A stretch of DNA of 64,000 nucleotides from an uncultured Oscillospiraceae bacterium (GCA_900547105.1 URFL01000008.1:1-64000), one strand, 5' to 3'; shown: positions 46,971 through 56,852, numbered from the stretch's first letter. Notes: generated by a model from the letters alone, not told the origin. A program made the numbers and translations.

Positions 46971-47029
46971 ATAGGAAAGCAAAGGTCAAAAGGCTCAAGT
47001 AGTATATTTTAATCTAGGAGGGTTTTCGT

Positions 47030-48184
47030 ATGAAAGCGAAACAAGTTGGCTCTCTGCTGGTAGCAGCGGCCATGCTGATGACCGCCGCAACTGGTTGTGC
47101 AGCAGGCGACAAAGTGGAAAAGGTTTTGAAGATCGGTGGTATCGGACCGACCACCGGTGCTGCGGCTGTTTATGGCGAAGCTGTTAAAAACGGCGCCGAA
47201 ATGGCTGTTGAAGAGATCAACAAAGCGGGCGGTATCGCCGGTATGCAGATCGAATTCAAATTCCAGGATGATGAAAACGATCCGGAAAAATCCGTCAATG
47301 CGTACAACAATCTGAAAGACTGGGGCATGAACCTGCTGATGGGTACGGTTACCAGTAACCCCTGCGTGGCTGTTGCCGACAAAACCAAAGCGGACAATAT
47401 GTTCCAGCTGACTCCCTCCGGTTCTTCGGCCGAGTGCGTGAAAAACGACAACGCGTTCCGCGTGTGCTTCTCCGACCCCAACCAGGGCGTGGAAGCGGCC
47501 AAATACATCGCCGGTCACAAACTGGCGACCAAAGTTGCTATCATTTATGATAACTCCGATCCGTATTCGACCGGTATCTATGAGAGCTTCAAAGCCGAAG
47601 CGGCCACTCAGAAGCTGGAGATCGTTGCGGCGAATGCCTTTAATGCGGATAACAAAACCGACTTCTCGGTGCAGATTCAGAAAGCCAAAGATGCCGGCGC
47701 GGATATGATTTTCCTGCCCATCTACTATTCTGAGGCGTCTCTGATTCTGAAACAGACCTCTTCCGTGGCTGGCTTCAGCCCGAAATTCTTCGGTTGCGAC
47801 GGTATGGACGGCATCCTGGCACTGGACAACTTTGATGCGAAGCTGGCCGAGGGTCTGATGTTCATGACTCCCTTTGATGCGGCTTCTTCCGACGAAACCA
47901 TCAAAACGTTTGTGGATAACTTCAACAGCAAGTATGGCCACACGCCCAACCAGTTTGCGGCGGATGCTTACGATGCAATCTACATCATCAAAGATGCTTG
48001 CGAAAAAGCAGGCGTGAAAGATGGTATCAGCAACTCTGATCTGTGCGATGCGCTGAAAGATGCGTTGACCAAAGTATCTTTCAACGGTGTGACCGGTAAA
48101 AATGTTGTGTGGGAAGCCAACGGCGAGCCCAACAAAGAGCCCAGCGTGCTGCAGATCAAAGACGGCAAATATGTGACCGCGTAA
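47030..48184 (+). CDS. livJ: branched-chain amino acid ABC transporter, substrate-binding lipoprotein
   Basis: 384 residues, AGGAGGG site. Lipobox ATGC (Cys at residue 23). Periplasmic-binding-protein type 1 fold of the LIV/Peripla_BP_6 family (GPTTGAAAVYG, DDENDPEKSVN, FAADAYDAIY). Binds Leu/Ile/Val or related amino acids at the cell surface. Expected to be the most abundant product, since an intergenic hairpin follows. Confidence 0.93.
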   Translation: MKAKQVGSLLVAAAMLMTAATGCAAGDKVEKVLKIGGIGPTTGAAAVYGEAVKNGAEMAVEEINKAGGIAGMQIEFKFQDDENDPEKSVNAYNNLKDWGMNLLMGTVTSNPCVAVADKTKADNMFQLTPSGSSAECVKNDNAFRVCFSDPNQGVEAAKYIAGHKLATKVAIIYDNSDPYSTGIYESFKAEAATQKLEIVAANAFNADNKTDFSVQIQKAKDAGADMIFLPIYYSEASLILKQTSSVAGFSPKFFGCDGMDGILALDNFDAKLAEGLMFMTPFDAASSDETIKTFVDNFNSKYGHTPNQFAADAYDAIYIIKDACEKAGVKDGISNSDLCDALKDALTKVSFNGVTGKNVVWEANGEPNKEPSVLQIKDGKYVTA

Positions 48185-48202
48185 CGGTTTGAATTAGCAC
48201 TC

Positions 48203-48234
48203 AAAGGAGCTGTTGCTATGGCAACAGCTCCTTT
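48203..48234 (+). terminator. partial terminator between livJ and livH
   Basis: AAAGGAGCTGTTGC stem with a four-base loop and short TTTC tail. Would attenuate read-through so livJ is made in excess. Confidence 0.65.
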
Positions 48235-48311
48235 CTCCGTATTCGGGAAGATGTTCTGTTATGCAATCAGATAAAAGTGTCGGATTTTCCGCGAAAAGCC
48301 GCGGAAAACAG

Positions 48312-48340
48312 TTGTGTGCGTTCAAAAAATGTGCTATAAT
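48312..48340 (+). promoter_or_regulatory. internal promoter of livHMGF
   Basis: TTGTGT, 17 bases, TATAAT, 100 bases before livH. The rest of the 255-base gap shows nothing recognised. Confidence 0.55.
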
Positions 48341-48439
48341 ATTCTAAATACAATGTAGCAAAGAGCTTGTGAATAAATCTTTGTGCGTTGGTTATGCATC
48401 GGGGGTCGCGCGGCCGCCGGATAGAGGAGGAGCAAATTT

Positions 48440-49321
48440 ATGAGTTTCCTGTCGTATTTGATAAACGGCATCAGCTTGGGCAGCATCTATGCGCTGATCG
48501 CACTTGGGTATACCATGGTTTATGGTATCGCGAAGATGCTGAACTTTGCCCATGGCGATGTCATTATGATTGGCGGGTTCGTGGCATACACGGTGATGAG
48601 CACCTGGGGAATGAATCCATGGTTGGGCATTGCTGCTGCGATTGTTGTTTGTACGCTGCTTGGTATGTTGATCGAGCGCGTTGCCTATAAGCCGCTGCGG
48701 CAGGCCACCTCGCTGGCGGTGTTGATTACCGCTATCGGTGTTAGCTACTTCCTGCAAAATGTTGCCCTGTTAATATTTGGCAGTGCACCGAAATCGTTCA
48801 CCTCGGTTGTGACGGTTCCGGATTTGCATTTGGCCGGGGGGGCATTGTCCATTTCGGGTGAAACCATCGTCACGATCGGTGTGTCACTGGTTATTATGGT
48901 GGCACTGATGATTTTCATCAACAAAACCAAACCCGGCAAAGCGATGATGGCGGTGTCCGAAGATCGTGGTGCGGCGCAGCTGATGGGCGTGAATGTTAAC
49001 GCCACCATCAGCTTGACCTTCGCCATTGGCTCGGCGCTGGCGGCGATCGCGGGTGTCCTTCTGTGCTCGACCTATCCGCAGCTGACGCCGTATACCGGCG
49101 CTATGCCCGGTATCAAAGCTTTTGTGGCGGCGGTGTTCGGTGGCATCGGTTCCATTCCCGGCGCCATGATCGGTGGTATTCTGCTGGGCGTGATCGAGAT
49201 TTTGAGCAAAGCATTTATTTCGTCAGAACTGGCGGACGCCATTGTGTTTGGCGTGTTAATTGTTGTTCTGGTCGTTAAGCCCACCGGTATTCTGGGTAAA
49301 AAGATCAACGAGAAAGTGTAA
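48440..49321 (+). CDS. livH: branched-chain amino acid ABC transporter permease LivH
   Basis: 293 residues, about eight membrane helices; site GAGGAGG. NGISLGSIYALIALGYTMVYGI start and KAFVAAVFGGIGSIPGAMIGG (EAA-like loop, quoted in part: GGIGSIPGAMIGG) are typical of LivH. Confidence 0.94.
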   Translation: MSFLSYLINGISLGSIYALIALGYTMVYGIAKMLNFAHGDVIMIGGFVAYTVMSTWGMNPWLGIAAAIVVCTLLGMLIERVAYKPLRQATSLAVLITAIGVSYFLQNVALLIFGSAPKSFTSVVTVPDLHLAGGALSISGETIVTIGVSLVIMVALMIFINKTKPGKAMMAVSEDRGAAQLMGVNVNATISLTFAIGSALAAIAGVLLCSTYPQLTPYTGAMPGIKAFVAAVFGGIGSIPGAMIGGILLGVIEILSKAFISSELADAIVFGVLIVVLVVKPTGILGKKINEKV

Positions 49322-49335
49322 GGAGGGGAATGAAA

Positions 49336-50406
49336 ATGAAAAAAACGCGGTTGCGTCCGGTGACGCGCAAAAACGGCATCACCTATTCCATTGTTCTCCT
49401 CTTTTATGTGGTCATCCAGATTCTTACAGCAACTGGCAGCCTGTCCAGCTTGTTTAAGGGTCTGTTGATTCCGGTTTGCGTCTATGTGATTTTGGCGGTG
49501 TCGCTGAACCTGACGGTTGGCGTACTGGGCGAATTAAGCCTTGGCCATGCCGGGTTTATGTGCGTGGGTGCTTATGCCAGTTCGATTTTTTCTATCAGCA
49601 CGCAGGAGGTGCTGACCTCGGCTTGGATCCGATTCCCGCTGGCGTTGCTGGTTGGCGGCCTGGCGGCGGCGCTGTTTGGTGTTCTGATCGGTCTGCCGGT
49701 GCTGCGGTTGCGGGGCGACTATCTGGCAATCGTGACGCTGGCCTTTGGTGAGATCATCAAGAGCTTGGCGAGTGTTTTGTATTTGGGTCAGGACAGCAAT
49801 GGTCTGCATATTGCCTTTGGTCAAAACTCGACAATGGATTTGGCAGTGGACGGACACAAAATTGTGGACGGACCAAAAGGCATCTTATCAGCGCCTGGCG
49901 ATTCTACCTTTACGATCGCGACCATTCTGGTGCTGATCACCTTGATCGTGATCACCAATATGATGGATTCGCGTACCGGCCGGGCGGTTATGTCGATTCG
50001 CGATAACCGCATTGCGGCGGAGTCGGTGGGCATCAATATTACCAAATACAAATTGCTGGCTTTCGCGCTGTCGGCTTTCTTTGCCGGTCTTGCCGGTGTG
50101 CTGTATGCGCACAGCTTGGCGACGGTGCCGCCGACCAAATTCGGTTACAACACCTCCATTATGATTTTGGTTATGGTGGTGCTCGGCGGTATGGGCAGTA
50201 TGCGGGGCTCCGTGATTGCGGCGGCGCTGTTGACGGCTTTGCCGGAATTGCTGCGCAGCTTGCAGGATTATCGTATGTTGATCTATTCGATCATCCTGAT
50301 TGCGGCGATGTTGCTGAACAACAACGAAAAAGTGAAAACCGCTGTTAAAAAAGTGACGGCTAAATTCAAACGTCAGGCGAAACCGGCAGGGGAGGTGGCT
50401 CAATAA
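49336..50406 (+). CDS. livM: branched-chain amino acid ABC transporter permease LivM
   Basis: 356 residues from the second ATG (49336), nine bases after AGGAGG; the first ATG (49330) is only three bases away. About nine helices, LSLGHAGFMCVGAYA and VVLGGMGSMRGS. It overlaps livG by one base. Confidence 0.93.
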   Translation: MKKTRLRPVTRKNGITYSIVLLFYVVIQILTATGSLSSLFKGLLIPVCVYVILAVSLNLTVGVLGELSLGHAGFMCVGAYASSIFSISTQEVLTSAWIRFPLALLVGGLAAALFGVLIGLPVLRLRGDYLAIVTLAFGEIIKSLASVLYLGQDSNGLHIAFGQNSTMDLAVDGHKIVDGPKGILSAPGDSTFTIATILVLITLIVITNMMDSRTGRAVMSIRDNRIAAESVGINITKYKLLAFALSAFFAGLAGVLYAHSLATVPPTKFGYNTSIMILVMVVLGGMGSMRGSVIAAALLTALPELLRSLQDYRMLIYSIILIAAMLLNNNEKVKTAVKKVTAKFKRQAKPAGEVAQ

Positions 50407-51164
50407 TGGCGCTGTTAGAAGTAAAAGGATTGGGCATTTCTTTTGGTGGCCTGCGCGCGGTGGATGATGTGAATTTGTCCATTGATAAAGGTCAGCTTTA
50501 TGGGTTGATTGGGCCGAACGGCGCCGGAAAAACCACCGTTTTTAACCTGTTGACCGGTGTGTACAAACCGACGACCGGCACCTTTTCGCTGGATGGTGAA
50601 AATCTTACCGGCAAAACCCCGGTCGAGATCAACAAACGCGGTATTGCCCGCACCTTTCAAAACATTCGTCTGTTCCAGAACATGAGTGTGCTGGACAATG
50701 TAAAAGTTGGCTTGCATAATCAAACAAAATACAACACCTTGACCGGTGTGCTGCGTCTGCCGCGCTTTTTCAAGGCCGAAAAAGCGATGAACGAAGAGGC
50801 GATGGAGCTGCTGCGGGTGTTTCATCTGGACGATGAAGCGGATTATCTGGCGGCGAACCTGCCTTATGGCAAGCAGCGCAAACTGGAAATCGCGCGTGCG
50901 TTGGCGACACATCCCAAGCTGTTGCTGCTGGATGAACCGGCAGCGGGTATGAATCCCAACGAAACCGCCGAGTTAATGGATACCATCCGGTTTGTGAGGG
51001 ACAATTTTGATATGACCATTTTGCTGATCGAGCACGATATGCGGCTGGTGTCCGGTATTTGCGACGAGCTGACGGTGCTTAACTTCGGTACCGAGCTGGC
51101 GCATGGCGACACTTCGACGGTGCTCAACGATCCGCGCGTTATTACCGCCTATTTGGGTGAATAA
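50406..51164 (+). CDS. livG: ABC transporter ATP-binding protein LivG
   Basis: 252 residues. Walker A GPNGAGKTTVF, signature LPYGKQRKLEIARAL, Walker B LLLLDEPAAGMNP. Partner of LivF/LivHM. Confidence 0.95.
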   Translation: MALLEVKGLGISFGGLRAVDDVNLSIDKGQLYGLIGPNGAGKTTVFNLLTGVYKPTTGTFSLDGENLTGKTPVEINKRGIARTFQNIRLFQNMSVLDNVKVGLHNQTKYNTLTGVLRLPRFFKAEKAMNEEAMELLRVFHLDDEADYLAANLPYGKQRKLEIARALATHPKLLLLDEPAAGMNPNETAELMDTIRFVRDNFDMTILLIEHDMRLVSGICDELTVLNFGTELAHGDTSTVLNDPRVITAYLGE

Positions 51165-51178
51165 GGAGGGAAACCACA

Positions 51179-51889
51179 ATGGCTATGCTGACCGTAGAAA
51201 ATTTGGAGGTCTATTACGGCGCGATTCGTGCGCTGAAAGGGGTTTCCTTTGAAGTGAACGAGGGCGAAGTTGTGGCGTTGATCGGCGCGAACGGTGCCGG
51301 TAAAACCACTACACTGCACACGATTACCGGACTGTTGCGCGCCCACTCCGGTTCCATTATGTTTGACGGCAAGGATCTGACCAAAACGCCGCCTCATAAG
51401 ATCGTATCCATGGGTATGGCGCATGTGCCGGAAGGCCGCCGTGTGTTCCAGCAGCTGACGGTTTTGGAAAATCTGAAGCTCGGTGCCTACACTCGCCAGA
51501 ATAAGCAGGAGATCGCCGAATCGCTCGCAATGGTATATCGTCGCTTCCCTCGGTTGGAGGAGCGCAAAAACCAGACCGCCGGCACATTGAGCGGCGGCGA
51601 ACAGCAGATGCTGGCGATGGGACGTGCGCTGATGAGCAAGCCCAAGATCGTGTTGATGGATGAACCGTCTATGGGCTTGTCGCCGTTGCTGGTGACCGAG
51701 ATTTTTGATATTATTCAGGAGATCAAAGCGGCGGGCACAACGGTGCTGTTGGTGGAGCAAAATGCGAAAAAGGCGCTGGCGGTGGCGGATCGTGCCTATG
51801 TGTTGGAAACCGGAACCATCGCACTGGAAGGACCGGCCGCGCAGCTGATGAACGACGCATCGGTGAAAAAAGCCTATTTGGGCGAGTGA
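51179..51889 (+). CDS. livF: ABC transporter ATP-binding protein LivF
   Basis: 236 residues, site AAGGAGGG. Walker A GANGAGKTT, signature LSGGEQQML, Walker B VLMDEPSMGLSP. Completes the livJHMGF system. Confidence 0.95.
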   Translation: MAMLTVENLEVYYGAIRALKGVSFEVNEGEVVALIGANGAGKTTTLHTITGLLRAHSGSIMFDGKDLTKTPPHKIVSMGMAHVPEGRRVFQQLTVLENLKLGAYTRQNKQEIAESLAMVYRRFPRLEERKNQTAGTLSGGEQQMLAMGRALMSKPKIVLMDEPSMGLSPLLVTEIFDIIQEIKAAGTTVLLVEQNAKKALAVADRAYVLETGTIALEGPAAQLMNDASVKKAYLGE

Positions 51890-51920
51890 TTTTTGCACAA
51901 TCAAAACGGGAGGTGTGAAT

Positions 51921-52535
51921 ATGGCAAACAAAGTGATCACCATAGCGAGAGGATACGGCAGCGGTGGCAAAACCGTTGGCAAACGGTTGGCAGAAAAATT
52001 GGGCATCGCATATTACGATCACGATCTGATTCGGTTGGCTTCGGAGGAAAGCGGTATTCACGAAAGCCTGTTTGGGCAGGCGGATGAACGCGTGAAGGGT
52101 GGGCTTTTCAAAAAGTCCAATCCGTATCGCGAAAATCCCTTGCCGCCGGACAGCGACGAGTTTGTGTCCGATGAAAACCTGTTTGCGCTGCAGGCCCAAA
52201 CCATTCGCCGCTTGGCGGATGAGCAATCCTGTGTGATTGTGGGGCGTTGTGCAGACTTTGTACTGAAAGACAGACCCGAGCTGGTGCGTGTATTTATCCA
52301 CGCGGATCGGGAAGCGTGTATCCGCAACATTATGGATATGTACGGTGTCAGCGAAAAGGAAGCTGAAAAAACGATGGAGAAAACCAACCGTGCCCGCAGT
52401 GCGTACTATCGCTATTATACGGGGCACGAATGGGACAACGCATGCAACTATGACCTTTGTCTGGATAGCAGTCGGCTGGGGTATGACAAATGCGTAGAGA
52501 TCATCGAAGGATATTTGGAGATTCGCAACCGATAA
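51921..52535 (+). CDS. cytidylate kinase-like protein
   Basis: 204 residues from the ATG at 51921 (GGGAGGTG upstream); a GTG at 51915 overlaps the site. P-loop-like ARGYGSGGKTVGKRLA is the Cytidylate_kin2 form; R in IVGRCADFVL and DREACIRNIM. Common beside other operons in clostridia; its actual substrate is uncertain. Confidence 0.85.
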   Translation: MANKVITIARGYGSGGKTVGKRLAEKLGIAYYDHDLIRLASEESGIHESLFGQADERVKGGLFKKSNPYRENPLPPDSDEFVSDENLFALQAQTIRRLADEQSCVIVGRCADFVLKDRPELVRVFIHADREACIRNIMDMYGVSEKEAEKTMEKTNRARSAYYRYYTGHEWDNACNYDLCLDSSRLGYDKCVEIIEGYLEIRNR

Positions 52536-52589
52536 ACGGCAGCGAGGAAACCGGAAAGCACTGACCGTCGACAAAGGTGTCGGCGACAA

Positions 52590-52619
52590 GGCGGGAACAG
52601 AGTTGTGTCTGTTCCCGCC
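52590..52619 (+). terminator. terminator after the cytidylate kinase-like gene
   Basis: GGCGGGAACAGA and TCTGTTCCCGCC stem followed by CTCGTTTCGTTTT. Confidence 0.6.
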
Positions 52620-52659
52620 CTCGTTTCGTTTTGAATCGGAAAGAAAAGGATGAGAAAAC

Positions 52660-53382
52660 ATGGATCGCGGCAAGCGTTGGCGTCAATTTACAGCAGGATT
52701 TCGATATGGATCACCGGTGATGCTGGGATATGCCCCGGTATCCTTTGCGTTTGCCGTGGCGGCGGTCGGCAACGGGATTCCGTGGCCGATTGTGCTGCTG
52801 ATTTCACTTAGCAATTTCACTTCAGCTGGTCAACAGGCCGGAGCCGGCTTGATGGTTGCTGGTGCGCCGTTTCCGGAAATTGGTATCACGGTGCTGGTGA
52901 TCAACATTCGCTATATGCTGATGTCGCTGGCGCTGTCACAAAAAATGCTAAAGCTGTCGTTGCCCAAACGGTTGCTGCTTGCCAGTGGAGTGACCGACGA
53001 AATCTTCTTTTTGGGCATGCAAAAGGAAGAGCTGTCCGGTTGGTTCTTCACCGGGCTGGCTGCTGGTCCGTATCTGGGCTGGGCGCTCGGAACACTGGGC
53101 GGTGCCTTGCTGGGCGAAGTGCTGCCGGCAGCTTTGTCTTCGGCGTTGGGTATTGCGCTGTATGCCATGTTTATCGCAATTGTGGTGCCCGAAATGCGTA
53201 AAGAGCATTCGGCGCTGTGGGTCGTGTTGTGTGCGGTGGGACTGTCCTGCCTGTTCCGGTATGTGCCGGGATTAAATCTGCTGCCCTCCGGATGGGCACT
53301 GATCATCAGCGCGGTGGCGGCTTCGCTGTTGGGGGCGTGGCTGTTCCCGGTCGCGATGGATGAAGAGGAGGCGGCAGCATGA
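52660..53382 (+). CDS. azlC: AzlC family branched-chain amino acid exporter
   Basis: 240 residues, site AAAGGATG. GSPVMLGYAPVSFAFA and NIRYMLMSLALS are AzlC signatures; about seven helices. With AzlD it exports branched-chain amino acids, acting opposite to the neighbouring Liv importer. ATGA overlap with azlD. Confidence 0.93.
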   Translation: MDRGKRWRQFTAGFRYGSPVMLGYAPVSFAFAVAAVGNGIPWPIVLLISLSNFTSAGQQAGAGLMVAGAPFPEIGITVLVINIRYMLMSLALSQKMLKLSLPKRLLLASGVTDEIFFLGMQKEELSGWFFTGLAAGPYLGWALGTLGGALLGEVLPAALSSALGIALYAMFIAIVVPEMRKEHSALWVVLCAVGLSCLFRYVPGLNLLPSGWALIISAVAASLLGAWLFPVAMDEEEAAA

Positions 53383-53702
53383 ACAAAACAACCTATTATT
53401 TGATCGCTGTTTTGGTGATGGCAGTGATGTCCTATCTGCCGCGGGCGCTGCCCTTTTTGCTGGTACGCCAAAAGGTACAAAACCGTTTTTTGCAATCTTT
53501 TTTGCATTATATGCCGGTCGCGGTGTTGGGCGCCATGACCTTTCCATCGATTCTGTATGCCACGGCCACGCCGTGGTCAGCAGTGGCGGGAATGGTGGTT
53601 GCACTGGTGATGTCATTTTGCCGGTTGCCGTTGCTGCCGGTGGCGGCTGCTTCCACCTTGACTGTGTTTGTCACAGAATGGGTCATGCAAATTCCGTTTT
53701 AA
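53379..53702 (+). CDS. azlD: AzlD family subunit of the exporter
   Basis: 107 residues, four helices; SYLPRALPFLL is the AzlD signature. Start overlaps the azlC stop. Confidence 0.92.
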   Translation: MNKTTYYLIAVLVMAVMSYLPRALPFLLVRQKVQNRFLQSFLHYMPVAVLGAMTFPSILYATATPWSAVAGMVVALVMSFCRLPLLPVAAASTLTVFVTEWVMQIPF

Positions 53703-53709
53703 TCGCTCT

Positions 53710-53738
53710 TTGACTTGTGTTTCTGCATAATCTATGGT
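53710..53738 (+). promoter_or_regulatory. galM promoter
   Basis: TTGACT, 17 bases, TATGGT. Confidence 0.6.
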
Positions 53739-53772
53739 TTAATAACAGCAAAGACGGAAAGGGGATAGAACT

Positions 53773-54819
53773 ATGAGCGTTTCCAAAACCATTTTCGGGC
53801 AACTGCCGGATGGCCGTGAGGTGGAAAAAATCCGTTTGTGCGGTGCCGGTGGATTGACTGTTTCTCTGATTACTTATGGTGCAGCGGTGCAGGAAATCTT
53901 ATTTGCCGGACAGGATGTGGCGCTGGGATTTGATACCTTGGAGGATTACCTGCACGGTTCCTCCTTCCAAGGCGCCATGATCGGTCGCTACGGCAACCGT
54001 ATCGCCAAAGGGCAACTGCCGCTAAATGGTCGGGTGTACGACATCGGCTGCAACGAAGGTGGATTTGGCCATCTACACGGCGGTGCCGGCGGCTTTCACA
54101 CGCGCTTGTGGACGGCGACGGTGCTGGATGACGGCGATGCACCGGTGGTGCGCTTTGCCTATACTGCCGAAGACGGCGAAGAGGGGTATCCCGGCCGACT
54201 GGATGTGGCGGTAGATGTAACCGTGACCGTAGATAATACGCTGATCTTTGCTTATCAGGCGACCAGCGACCAGGACACGGTGGTCAACTTGACCAATCAT
54301 ACCTATTTCAATCTGCATGGGTTCCAAAACGGGAACATTATGGATGTGGAATTGCAGGTGTCTGCTGACGCTATCACGCCGGTGGATCAGCATTTTATTC
54401 CCACCGGCGAGATACGTCCGGTGGATGGCACACCGTTTGACTTCCGGGTGGCCAAGCCGATCGGGCGCGATATGGATCTTCACGATGAGCAACTGGCGAT
54501 ATGCGGCGGCTACGATCACAACTTTGTGTTCGGCGCGCCGGGGGAAACCAAGCTGGCGGCGCGCGCGGTATCGCATAAAAGCGGTATCGGCGTGGAATGC
54601 ACCACCGACCAGCCGGGAATGCAGGTGTATGTATCCAACGGATTAAGCGAACCGGCCGGAAAAGGCGGCGTAGCGCTGTATAAGCATCAAGGCTTGTGTC
54701 TGGAAACGCAACACTATCCCGATAGCCCACACCATGAAAATTTTCCGTCCACCATATTGCGGGCGGGTGAAAACTTCCGCTCCCAAACCAGCTATCATTT
54801 CTTCTGTGAGCAGAAATAA
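53773..54819 (+). CDS. galM: aldose 1-epimerase (galactose mutarotase)
   Basis: 348 residues, site AAAGGGG. Substrate residues in GRYGNRIAKG, NLTNHTYFNLHG (catalytic His) and the later GLCLETQHYPDSPHH with the catalytic Glu. Interconverts sugar anomers; single gene. Confidence 0.95.
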   Translation: MSVSKTIFGQLPDGREVEKIRLCGAGGLTVSLITYGAAVQEILFAGQDVALGFDTLEDYLHGSSFQGAMIGRYGNRIAKGQLPLNGRVYDIGCNEGGFGHLHGGAGGFHTRLWTATVLDDGDAPVVRFAYTAEDGEEGYPGRLDVAVDVTVTVDNTLIFAYQATSDQDTVVNLTNHTYFNLHGFQNGNIMDVELQVSADAITPVDQHFIPTGEIRPVDGTPFDFRVAKPIGRDMDLHDEQLAICGGYDHNFVFGAPGETKLAARAVSHKSGIGVECTTDQPGMQVYVSNGLSEPAGKGGVALYKHQGLCLETQHYPDSPHHENFPSTILRAGENFRSQTSYHFFCEQK

Positions 54820-54834
54820 AACGCAACATATGAT

Positions 54835-54886
54835 AAGCACCCCTTATTCCTCGAGTATATCTCGGTGAATAAGGGGTGCTTTTTAT
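54835..54886. terminator. bidirectional terminator between galM and plsC-like gene
   Basis: 15-bp perfect stem AAGCACCCCTTATTC with a 17-base loop, TTTTT on the plus strand. Confidence 0.85.
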
Positions 54887-55650
54887 CCGCAAGAGGAATC
54901 GGCTTCCGGCTCCATGTCCGGATCGTATTCCGGTCCATAGAAATCCTGTGCAATTTTCTCAAATACACGATGGGTTTCTTCGCATAACGCCTTGGCGGTT
55001 TTGCCGGTAGAGGAGATGGGTTCACCCACCGTCATCGTCAGCTTGGGACGACCGAACCAGCCATCCGAAAAGGTGATGACCATCGGCACCACCGGGGCAC
55101 CTGCCTGAACTGCCGCCACAAATCCGCCCCGGTGAAAGGGGCGAATACCGCGGTACCGCGGCCACAACGAGCTTTCGGCACAAAACAGCACCAGCTTGCG
55201 GCGCTTCAACAGGTTCACCACCGTGCGCTGAAACGCTTTGGCGCCCGAAAAATTGCTGCCTAGCGGAATACCGCCCAGCATTTTGATGATGCGCCCCGCT
55301 ACCGGAATATCCATGTTTTCGCCCAGCGTAACATACCGCACCTTACGATCGCGGATGGCGCAACCGCACGCGATCGGCACATCTAGAAAATACACATGGT
55401 TGATAATCAACACCGCGCCCTGATGGCGCACTTTACGTAGATTTTTGCGTCCGATCACCCGATATTGGCACGCCAGCTTCGCCCAAATAGGGAGCACGAT
55501 CAGCGCCACCTGTCGAAGCAGCCACGCGTTCATACGATAAATCGGGTTGCGGCTTTCAAAGCGGTAGGAGGCATCCACCACCGATCGCTTCTTTTTATGC
55601 GGCATTTGCAGAATATGCTCGTCCGGGTCATGCGGATATGGCGATGTCAT
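54883..55650 (-). CDS. 1-acylglycerol-3-phosphate acyltransferase-like (PlsC family)
   Basis: 255 residues. NH-x4-D motif with H85 and D90 (NHVYFLDV), then GGIPLGSNFSGAKAF and FCAESSLWPRYRG (glycerophosphate site) and PVVPMVI. Overlaps the glycosyltransferase stop by four bases (ATGA), so the pair probably builds a glycolipid or lipid anchor. Confidence 0.9.
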   Translation of the reverse strand: MTSPYPHDPDEHILQMPHKKKRSVVDASYRFESRNPIYRMNAWLLRQVALIVLPIWAKLACQYRVIGRKNLRKVRHQGAVLIINHVYFLDVPIACGCAIRDRKVRYVTLGENMDIPVAGRIIKMLGGIPLGSNFSGAKAFQRTVVNLLKRRKLVLFCAESSLWPRYRGIRPFHRGGFVAAVQAGAPVVPMVITFSDGWFGRPKLTMTVGEPISSTGKTAKALCEETHRVFEKIAQDFYGPEYDPDMEPEADSSCG

Positions 55651-56789
55651 GCGTTCCCTTTCTGGCTATAATAGCGGCAAGCGTCCTCGAACATCTTTTC
55701 CATCTGGTCCAGGCAATGGTCAATCGCGAATTGTTCGGCATATTCACGATAGCGCGCCGACATAGCGGCCTTTTCGTCCGGATGCTCGATCCAGTAATCA
55801 ATCTGCTGCGACAACGAGTGCGGATCGCCCTGGCGGAACAAATTGTGTTCAGTCAGGGCGAATTGGTTGGTGGCGGATTTGTCGCTGTCCGATATGACCG
55901 GCACCAGCCCACAGGTGAAGGCTTCAATGCAGGAGATGGCTTCGATCTCGGCATCCGACGGATGCACATACAAATCGCAGGTGTTGATCAAATCGCACAG
56001 TGCCTCCGGCGTATACAACCCCATGATCGGCGGATGGGGCAGGGTGCTGCCACGCTTTTGAATCGCCTCTTTTTTGGGACCATTTCCGGCGAAGATCAGT
56101 TGGATACGGTCGGCATATCGGCTTTGCTTCACCGCATCGATCAGCAGATCATGGCGTTTCTCGGGGGAATAGCGTCCCACAAACAACACGCGAATGGTAT
56201 CTCCGGCATCCGCCGGACGTGCCACCTCTTTGTGCTGGAAGATCGGTGCCACACCGTTGGAAATGACGCGCATATCCAGATCATACCCATTTTCGACCAG
56301 TTGATTCGCGATAAACTGGCTGGGGCAGTGCACAAAATGCGCATCTTTATAAAACGTACGCCAAAACCGACGATAGATCATGCGATTAGCAAAACCGGCG
56401 TGCAGCAAAAAGATGTGACCGGTGATATTCTCCGGTTGACAATGGAACGCGGTGGTATAGGCGATGCCCATGTCCCGTGCCAGGCGCATACCGGTTTGCC
56501 CCACCTTGAACGGCATTAGAAAATGCACCACATCGCAGCCTTCCATGCCCCGGCGCAGCACCGCTTCGTCCGGCTGGGCAAAAGAAACACCGTTGCTTTC
56601 GATATAATGCTGAAACGCCGGGAATTGCCGCTTTTGCAAGGTGACATATCCCGGCTCATCACAGGCGTAGGGGGAGATCACGGTCACCTCGTGTCCGCGC
56701 GCTTTCATCCCCTCCACCAACCGCCGTGCGGTGATGCAAGTGCCGTTGTTGGTTTCTCCGTATACATCGGTTACCAATGCGATTTTCAT
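55647..56789 (-). CDS. glycosyltransferase family 4
   Basis: 380 residues, two Rossmann domains. GETNNGTCITARRLVEGM at the N-terminus; donor site FVGRYSPEKRHDLLIDA and E-x7-E (EIEAISCIEAFTCG). Resembles glucosyldiacylglycerol-type enzymes; substrate not certain. Confidence 0.9.
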   Translation of the reverse strand: MKIALVTDVYGETNNGTCITARRLVEGMKARGHEVTVISPYACDEPGYVTLQKRQFPAFQHYIESNGVSFAQPDEAVLRRGMEGCDVVHFLMPFKVGQTGMRLARDMGIAYTTAFHCQPENITGHIFLLHAGFANRMIYRRFWRTFYKDAHFVHCPSQFIANQLVENGYDLDMRVISNGVAPIFQHKEVARPADAGDTIRVLFVGRYSPEKRHDLLIDAVKQSRYADRIQLIFAGNGPKKEAIQKRGSTLPHPPIMGLYTPEALCDLINTCDLYVHPSDAEIEAISCIEAFTCGLVPVISDSDKSATNQFALTEHNLFRQGDPHSLSQQIDYWIEHPDEKAAMSARYREYAEQFAIDHCLDQMEKMFEDACRYYSQKGNA

Positions 56790-56823
56790 ATTGTTTCCCT
56801 CATCCTTATTATGTGTTCGTTAT

Positions 56824-56852
56824 ATTATGTCACATTTTTCTCTTTTTTGCAA
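56824..56852 (-). promoter_or_regulatory. promoter of the glycosyltransferase-PlsC pair
   Basis: Minus strand TTGCAA (56852-56847), 17 bases, CATAAT (56829-56824). Confidence 0.55.
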
